Below are positions 5,525-9,626 of a DNA stretch of 9,626 nucleotides, piece after piece. The notes under the pieces were generated by a model. The model was not told the origin of the DNA, searched no databases, and saw only the letters and a program-made list of their open reading frames with translations. Positions within the stretch are counted from its first letter, which is position 1; every line of letters starts with the position of its first letter. Position numbers and translations under genes: made by a program. Origin of the DNA: an uncultured Amaricoccus sp. (GTDB lineage Bacteria; Pseudomonadota; Alphaproteobacteria; Rhodobacterales; Rhodobacteraceae); contig NZ_CALLYO010000602.1 of NCBI RefSeq assembly GCF_937858865.1, forward strand, positions 1-9,626, given 5' to 3'.

Positions 5525-5974
5525 TCACGCATCGGGCGGGATCACGCCCTTGCGGAGCGCGATGCAGCCGTAGAAGCGCCGCTCGCCGGTCTGGATCACC
5601 GCATAGGCCTGCTTTGCGCGCTCGTAGAAGGCGTATCGCTCGATGCCGATCATCGGCCAGGGCTTGCCCTCGGCGGCGTCGATCTCGGCCTGCACCTCCT
5701 GCTGCACCTCGGGCACGGTGTCGGGGTTGCCGACGATCTCCATCCGCGCCGCGGCATCGTCGACGAAGCCGTCGAGCGGGTAGAGCGAGAGCACGGCCCT
5801 GGCCACCCGCGCCAGCGGCGCATCGATGCGCAGCAGGAAGCCGAGCGCGGTCTGCCGCGCCACCGAGTCGGCGGGGAAGTTCGTGTCGCACAGGATGAGG
5901 TCGTCGCCGTGGCCCATGGCGCGCAGCGCCTGCAGCACATCGGCGTTCAGCAGCGGGTCGATCCCCTTGAGCAT
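5525..5974 (-). CDS. fucU: L-fucose mutarotase FucU (RbsD/FucU family)
   Basis: A 149-residue cytoplasmic protein that speeds interconversion of alpha- and beta-L-fucose so that the anomer used by the next enzyme is supplied. It begins MLKGIDPLLNADVLQALRAMGHGDD, the FucU signature with His22, followed by CDTNFPADS. The C-terminal signature RYAFYERAKQAYAVIQTGERRFYG (113-136) is the FucU form rather than the RbsD form, and the length of about 150 is that of FucU. The family forms ring-shaped decamers. A GAGGGGATAGGG ribosome region abuts the ATG at 5974. It sits 11 nt after the SGNH esterase and 14 nt before the kinase. Its identity is a main reason to call the operon fucose-related. Confidence 0.92.
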   Translation of the reverse strand: MLKGIDPLLNADVLQALRAMGHGDDLILCDTNFPADSVARQTALGFLLRIDAPLARVARAVLSLYPLDGFVDDAAARMEIVGNPDTVPEVQQEVQAEIDAAEGKPWPMIGIERYAFYERAKQAYAVIQTGERRFYGCIALRKGVIPPDA

Positions 5975-5985
5975 TCCCTATCCCC

Positions 5986-6633
5986 TCAGAGTGGCATCTT
6001 GCGGAGCGCGGCGGCGACGGCGCGGCCGAGCTTGCCGTGTTCGGCGGCGTCGAAGTGGACGCCGTCGAGCGGGCTCGAGACGATCACCTCGCCGGCGTTC
6101 AAGAAGGCGACGCCGTGCCGCTTCGCCACGGCGGCGCAGGTCGCGGCCAGGCGCTGCGACTTGACGGCCCCGCCCTCGAAGATCTCGGCGAGGCAGCCCG
6201 CCTCGAGGATGGGCGGCGGGGCGACGAGGAGGACGGCCGGCTGGGTCATCCCCGGGCCGCAGTCGCTGCGGCGGATGGCCTGGACGAGGAGGCCGACCGA
6301 TGCGCCGATCTCGACCGCCGGGACCTGGAAGCGGTGCTTGAGGTCGTTGGTGCCGAGCATGAGCACGACGACATCGACCGGGCGGTGGCTCTCGAGGATC
6401 GCCGGCAGCACGGCGAGGCCGTTCTTGTGGACGCCCTCGATCGGGTCGGGGTGGACGGTGGTGCGGCCGGGGAGGCCCTCCTCGCGCACCAGCCAGCCCT
6501 CGCCGAGCCCGGCGGCGAGGACGCCCGGCCAGCGCTCGGCCGGGCCGAAGCGGCCTATGTCCCCGAGCGTTGCCATCGGCGCGGTGCCGTGCGTGTTCGA
6601 GTCGCCGTAGACGAGGACCATGCGGTCGGCCAT
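5986..6633 (-). CDS. SGNH/GDSL esterase resembling M. smegmatis acyltransferase MsAcT
   Basis: A 215-residue hydrolase with all SGNH blocks: GDSNTHG (Ser12 nucleophile), EEGLPGRTT (Gly54), LGTNDLK (Asn96) and DGVHFD (Asp190, His193). The pattern RWPGVLAAGLG, EEGLPGRTTV, NGL..LP..L.SH.P.D.VV.MLGTND and IFEGGAVKSQ closely recalls MsAcT, an oligomeric esterase and acyltransferase. No signal peptide is present, so it should act in the cytoplasm on a small imported ester, perhaps an O-acylated sugar; this substrate is inference from the operon. The ATG at 6633 overlaps the lactonase stop by one base (TGATG) and has GGGGGAGG about 6 nt upstream, which favours it over the internal ATG at residue 5. 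The family has broad substrate range, so arylesterase or thioesterase activity is possible. Confidence 0.85.
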   Translation of the reverse strand: MADRMVLVYGDSNTHGTAPMATLGDIGRFGPAERWPGVLAAGLGEGWLVREEGLPGRTTVHPDPIEGVHKNGLAVLPAILESHRPVDVVVLMLGTNDLKHRFQVPAVEIGASVGLLVQAIRRSDCGPGMTQPAVLLVAPPPILEAGCLAEIFEGGAVKSQRLAATCAAVAKRHGVAFLNAGEVIVSSPLDGVHFDAAEHGKLGRAVAAALRKMPL

Positions 6634-7508
6634 CAGCCCTCCCCCAGCCGCACGCCGTAGACCCGTTCCGCGGTGCCGTGCGCCATCGCCGCCTGCTCCG
6701 TCCCGGAATAGCCGGCGAGGATGCCGCGGAAGGCGGCGATCCAGTCCGGCAGGTCGCCGCCCTGCACGTTCACCACCGGCCAGTCGCTGCCCCAGAGGCA
6801 GCGGTCGGGGCCGAAGGTGGCGATCACCTCCTCGACCCAGGGGCGGACCGTCTCAAGCGAGGCGGTGCCGGGGGCGACGTTGGCGTAGACGCCGGAGAGC
6901 TTGGCGACGACGTTGGGCTCGGCGGCGAGGGCCTTGAGGCCGGCGCGCCAGGGAGGGGCGGCCGCGGCGGCGCCGGCGGCGATGTCGGGGTTGCCGCAGT
7001 GGTCGAGGACGAACTGCGTGTCCGGGCAGGCGCGGACGAGCTCGAGCGCGACGGGGAGCTGACGGGCGAAGAAGCAGAGGTCGAAGGTGAGGCCGCGGGC
7101 GCCGATCTTGCGGACGTTGGCGCGGAAGGTCTCGGAGCGGGAGCGGTCGTCGTCGCCGATCGTGTGCAGGATGCGGCGGTAGCCGACGACGCCGAGGTCG
7201 GGGGCCTGCTCCAGCCAGGCGTCGAAGCCCGCGTCGCGCTCCGGGCGGCAGGCGGCGATGATGCCGAGGATGCCGCTGGCCGGGTCGCGGGCGAGGCCGG
7301 CGATGAAGCGGGCCTCCGCCTCGAGGTCGGGCTCGTCGACGTCGACCTCCATGAAGATCGAGCCGGCGACGCCGGAGCCGCGGGTGAGCGCCCGGTAGTC
7401 GTCGAGGGTGAAGGCGCGGCCCGCCAGCGCCGGGGCGCCGGCCGCCCAGCCGTAGGCGAGGCGGTCGGGGTAGACGAGGTGCTGGTGGGTGTCGAGGAGC
7501 GGCGGCAT
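6633..7508 (-). CDS. Amidohydrolase-2 family lactonase, probable L-fuconolactonase
   Basis: A 291-residue TIM-barrel metal hydrolase expected to open L-fucono-lactone to L-fuconate. Visible metal and catalytic residues are the HxH in LLDTHQHLVYPD (His8, His10), LDHCGNPD (His170) and LWGSDWPV (Asp242). The YGW segment, MEVDVDEPDLEAEARF and the WGSDWPVVNVQGG ending are typical of fuconolactonase and related sugar lactonases of cog3618. Its stop overlaps the esterase start and its ATG comes one base after the FAH-gene stop, so translation is coupled on both sides. Lactonases for L-rhamnono- or D-galactono-lactone are alternatives; fucU next door favours L-fuconolactone. Confidence 0.83.
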   Translation of the reverse strand: MPPLLDTHQHLVYPDRLAYGWAAGAPALAGRAFTLDDYRALTRGSGVAGSIFMEVDVDEPDLEAEARFIAGLARDPASGILGIIAACRPERDAGFDAWLEQAPDLGVVGYRRILHTIGDDDRSRSETFRANVRKIGARGLTFDLCFFARQLPVALELVRACPDTQFVLDHCGNPDIAAGAAAAAPPWRAGLKALAAEPNVVAKLSGVYANVAPGTASLETVRPWVEEVIATFGPDRCLWGSDWPVVNVQGGDLPDWIAAFRGILAGYSGTEQAAMAHGTAERVYGVRLGEG

Positions 7509-7509
7509 C

Positions 7510-8358
7510 CTAGTCCGGGTCGTCGATGCAGACCTGGCGCTGCCGGCCGAGGCCGTCGATGGCGAGCTCGATGACGTCGCCGGCCTTGAGGTAGGTGGGC
7601 GGCTTCATCCCCATGCCGACGCCCGGCGGCGTGCCGGTCGAGACGATGTCGCCGGGCTCGAGCGACATGAACTGGCTGAGGTAGGAGACGAGGTGGGCGA
7701 CGCCGTAGACCATGGTGGCGGTCGTGCCCTTCTGGCGGCTCTCGCCGTTCACGGTCAGCCACATGGGCAGATTCTGCGGGTCGGCGATCTCGTCGCGGGT
7801 GACGAGCCAGGGGCCGGTCGGGCCGAAATGGTCGCAGGACTTGCCCTTGGTCCACTGGCCCTGGCGCTCGGTCTGGAAGGCGCGCTCGGAGACGTCGTTG
7901 ACGAGGCAGTAGCCGGCGACGTAGCCGAGGGCGTCGGCCTCGGAGACGTACTTGGCACGCTTGCCGATGACGAAGCCGAGTTCGACCTCCCAGTCGGTCT
8001 TCTGGCTGCCGCGCGGGATGATGACCGGGTCGTCGGGGCCGCAGATGGCGCTGGTCGCCTTCATGAAGATGATCGGCTCGGAGGGGACGGTGGCGCCGGT
8101 CTCGGCGGCGTGGTCGGAATAGTTGAGGCCGATGCAGATGAACTTGCCGACGCCGGCGACGCAGGGGCCGAGGCGGACCGAGGGGTCGACCTCGGGCAGC
8201 TTCGACGCGTCGAGGCGGCGGAGGCGGTCGAGGCCCTCGTCGGAGAGGGTGGCGCCACCGATGTCGCCGACGAGGCCGGAGAGGTCGCGGATCCTGCCGT
8301 CCGCGTCGAGCAGGCCGGGCTTCTCGGCCCCCTTCGGTCCGTAGCGCAGAAGCTTCAT
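7510..8358 (-). CDS. FAH-family hydrolase, probable 2,4-diketo-3-deoxy-L-fuconate hydrolase
   Basis: A 282-residue fumarylacetoacetase-family enzyme expected to cleave 2,4-diketo-3-deoxy-L-fuconate to pyruvate and L-lactate. Motifs: FICIGLNYSDHAAE (residues 73-85), FMKATSAICGPDDPVIIP (98-115), metal ligands in DWEVELGFVIGK (Glu124, Glu126) and NDVSERAFQ (Asp155), then KGKSCDHFGPTGPWLVT (171-187) and GDIVSTGTPPGVGMG. Length matches family members with the short N-terminal domain. The start at 8358 is preceded by GGGAGGGAGAG. It lies 13 nt after the SDR stop and one base before the lactonase ATG. The acylpyruvase-type FAHD fold has related activities (2,4-diketo-3-deoxyrhamnonate, acylpyruvates, homoprotocatechuate products), but the SDR partner argues for the diketo-sugar acid. 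Confidence 0.85.
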   Translation of the reverse strand: MKLLRYGPKGAEKPGLLDADGRIRDLSGLVGDIGGATLSDEGLDRLRRLDASKLPEVDPSVRLGPCVAGVGKFICIGLNYSDHAAETGATVPSEPIIFMKATSAICGPDDPVIIPRGSQKTDWEVELGFVIGKRAKYVSEADALGYVAGYCLVNDVSERAFQTERQGQWTKGKSCDHFGPTGPWLVTRDEIADPQNLPMWLTVNGESRQKGTTATMVYGVAHLVSYLSQFMSLEPGDIVSTGTPPGVGMGMKPPTYLKAGDVIELAIDGLGRQRQVCIDDPD

Positions 8359-8371
8359 CTCTCTCCCTCCC

Positions 8372-9112
8372 TCAGACGTTGGTCCAGCCGCCGTCGACGA
8401 TCATCGCGGTGCCGGTGGTGAAGGCGCTCTCGTCCGACGCGAGGTGGACGGCGACGGCGGCGATCTCCTCCGGGCGGCCGAGGCGGCCCATGGGCTGGCG
8501 GGCGGCAAAGGTCTTCTGTGCCGCCTCGTAGTCGCCGGTGGCGCGCATCCGCTCGTGCAGCGAGGGGCTCTCGACGGTGCCGGGGCAGATGCAGTTGCAG
8601 CGGACGCCGCGGGTCACGAAGTCGGCGGCGACGGATTTGGTCAGGCCGATGACGGCGGCCTTCGAGGCGCCGTAGGCGCAGCGGCTGGGGACGCCGACGA
8701 CCGAGGAGGCGACCGAGGCGATGTTGACGATCGAGCCGCCGCCCCGCTCCAGCATCGCCGGCAGGAAGGCGCGGATGAGGCGGAACATGGCGGTGACGTT
8801 GAGGTCGAAGGAGAAGGCCCAGGCCTTCTCCTCGGTGTCGAGGATGGTGCCGTTGGCGACGTAGCCGGCGCAGTTCGCGAGGACGTCGATGTCGGTGAGG
8901 CGCGCGGCGAGGGCGGCGACGGCGGCGGGGTCGAGGACGTCGAGCCGCTCGGTGGTGAGGCCGTCCGTGGCGGGGAGGGCGGCGAGGGCGTCGGCGTTGA
9001 CGTCGGTGGCGAGGACCCGGGCGCCCTCGGCGGCCATGGCGATGGCGATGGCGCGGCCGATCCCCTGCCCCGCTGCCGTGACCAGGCAGCGCTTCCCCTT
9101 CAGGCGGTCCAT
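8372..9112 (-). CDS. SDR dehydrogenase, probable 2-keto-3-deoxy-L-fuconate dehydrogenase
   Basis: A 246-residue classical short-chain dehydrogenase expected to oxidise C4 of 2-keto-3-deoxy-L-fuconate to the 2,4-diketo acid with NAD. The cofactor motif is TAAGQGIG (12-19) and Asp37 in LATDVN favours NAD over NADP; NCAG is at 80-83, Asn105 in LNVT, and the catalytic Tyr147 and Lys151 in YGASK with Ser133 upstream. The segment FSFDLNVTAMFRLIRAFLPAM, then VASSVVGVP, then DFVTRGVRCNCICPGTVESPSLHERM is very like the fuconate-pathway SDRs of Xanthomonas and Burkholderia types. It is followed after 13 nt by the diketo-acid hydrolase, which uses its product. The start at 9112 has only a distant GGGGGAA (about 12 nt), so translation may be weak or the mRNA leader structured. 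Confidence 0.87.
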   Translation of the reverse strand: MDRLKGKRCLVTAAGQGIGRAIAIAMAAEGARVLATDVNADALAALPATDGLTTERLDVLDPAAVAALAARLTDIDVLANCAGYVANGTILDTEEKAWAFSFDLNVTAMFRLIRAFLPAMLERGGGSIVNIASVASSVVGVPSRCAYGASKAAVIGLTKSVAADFVTRGVRCNCICPGTVESPSLHERMRATGDYEAAQKTFAARQPMGRLGRPEEIAAVAVHLASDESAFTTGTAMIVDGGWTNV

Positions 9113-9142
9113 GACTCGTTATTCCCCCGGCGTTTTTCCGTC

Positions 9143-9153
9143 TTGTCCGACAG
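9143..9153. promoter_or_regulatory. TTGTCCGACAG dyad upstream of the SDR gene, possible repressor site
   Basis: TGTC-C-GACA (9144-9152) is an inverted repeat about one base, and the wider TTGTCCGACAG fits 10 of 11 positions of the general TnGTnnnACnA pattern known for FadR-type GntR regulators. It lies in the 62-bp gap between the GFA gene and the SDR gene, 30 bp before the SDR start. No regulator gene is in the window, so this is a candidate only. Confidence 0.3.
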
Positions 9154-9174
9154 TTCCCCGCGGATGTCCACCCG

Positions 9175-9626
9175 TCAGCTTTCGAGCCCGAGGCGCTGGT
9201 GCCACTCGGCGAGGCTCTCGTCGGGGTAGTCGTCGAAGGTCCGGTCCTTCGGGCCGAGGCAGGGCTCGGCCCAGTTCGCGCGGCTCGCGAGCATCAGGTG
9301 GGTGCGCTCGGGCGGGATCGGCAGCGGGGTGTCGATGGCGCCGGCGTGGGGGTGGACGAGCTCGGGCCAGCGCGGGTCCCAGAGCCAGAGGGCGGTGCCG
9401 CAGAGGGCGCAGAACTTGCGCTCGCCCGGGCTGATGGCGTCGCCCTCGTCGTGGAGGATGGCGCGGTAGGTGCAGAGGTGCTCCTCGCCCTCGATCTTGA
9501 GGGTGGCGGAGAGGGCGCCGAGGTTGATGGCGAAGCCGCCGGTGCCGGCGGTCTTGCGGCAGATCGAGCAGTAGCAGAGGTTGAACGGATAGGGGTGCGG
9601 GGCCTCGACCGAGAAGCGGACGGCGC
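9175..9626 (-). CDS. GFA/CENP-V-domain zinc protein, N-terminus cut by window edge
   Basis: Translating the minus strand from the right edge gives an open frame of about 150 residues ending at TGA (9177-9175). It begins AVRFSVEAPHPYPFNLCYCSICRKTAGT, so only the first zinc-binding CxCG-type segment and start (perhaps 10-20 residues) are missing. Visible zinc-ligand motifs are CYCSIC and, later, FCALCGTALW; the C-terminal end is FDDYPDESLAEWHQRLGLES. This is the glutathione-dependent formaldehyde-activating (GFA) domain, a two-zinc fold found in many small proteins; most members have no proven glutathione or formaldehyde role, so function is open. It is transcribed with the fucose genes but is separated from the SDR gene by 62 nt holding a possible operator, so it may be a separate unit. 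Confidence 0.85.
   Translation of the reverse strand, partial: AVRFSVEAPHPYPFNLCYCSICRKTAGTGGFAINLGALSATLKIEGEEHLCTYRAILHDEGDAISPGERKFCALCGTALWLWDPRWPELVHPHAGAIDTPLPIPPERTHLMLASRANWAEPCLGPKDRTFDDYPDESLAEWHQRLGLES

Noticed and set aside
5511..5891. N-terminal extension of the kinase into fucU
   Set aside because: The extra 127 residues are Arg/Ala-rich out-of-frame translation of fucU; the kinase domain and a good ribosome site begin at 5510.
6570..8421. Two long plus-strand open frames of over 300 residues opposite the lactonase and FAH genes
   Set aside because: Gly/Ala/Val/Glu/Asp-biased shadow translations typical of very G+C-rich DNA; the minus-strand genes have clear motifs and spacing.

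Overview
The window is about 70% G+C with dense, tightly packed genes. The gene families (SelO of the alphaproteobacterial type, CbpA/CbpM, a DUF3329-like mini membrane protein, IolG, FucU and a non-phosphorylating L-fucose cluster) point to an Alphaproteobacterium, probably Rhizobiales or Rhodobacterales. That placement is inferred from protein character, not from a marker gene. No tRNA, rRNA, CRISPR array, transposase or phage gene was seen.

Left part (1-3230), housekeeping and stress genes. The 3' part of a SelO protein-AMPylase gene (+) runs in from the left edge. It converges on a 63-residue two-helix membrane protein (-). That gene is divergent from the overlapping pair cbpA-cbpM (+), a DnaJ-type co-chaperone and its modulator. 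cbpM converges on a 77-residue Cys-containing conserved hypothetical (-). The convergent gaps hold GC-rich hairpins and perfect palindromes that probably end transcription.

Middle (3231-4580), a single Gfo/Idh/MocA dehydrogenase, very likely inositol 2-dehydrogenase iolG (+). It is preceded by an AT-rich block with TGGAWTC elements at an exact 11-bp period and a perfect 10+10 bp inverted repeat, which looks like a multi-site operator. A second exact 11-bp-period array of CTGGAA elements lies just after the gene, in the gap where it converges on the next operon.

Right part (4581-9626), a compact leftward operon. In transcription order: a GFA-family zinc protein (cut by the right edge and 62 nt upstream, so membership is uncertain), SDR dehydrogenase, fumarylacetoacetase-family hydrolase, amidohydrolase-family lactonase, SGNH esterase, FucU mutarotase and a ribokinase-like PfkB kinase. 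From the SDR onward, spacing is 14 nt or less, with one 1-nt overlap. Four genes fit the oxidative L-fucose route: FucU equilibrates fucose anomers, the lactonase opens L-fuconolactone, the SDR oxidises 2-keto-3-deoxy-L-fuconate, and the FAH enzyme cleaves 2,4-diketo-3-deoxy-L-fuconate to pyruvate and L-lactate. L-fucose dehydrogenase, L-fuconate dehydratase, a transporter and a regulator are not in the window and may lie beyond the right edge.

The SGNH esterase (resembling the Mycobacterium smegmatis acyltransferase MsAcT) and the ribokinase-like kinase (Asn14 replaced by Val in the sugar-site motif) have no step in the textbook pathway. They are the most interesting additions: the operon may handle acylated fucose or a second sugar released with fucose.
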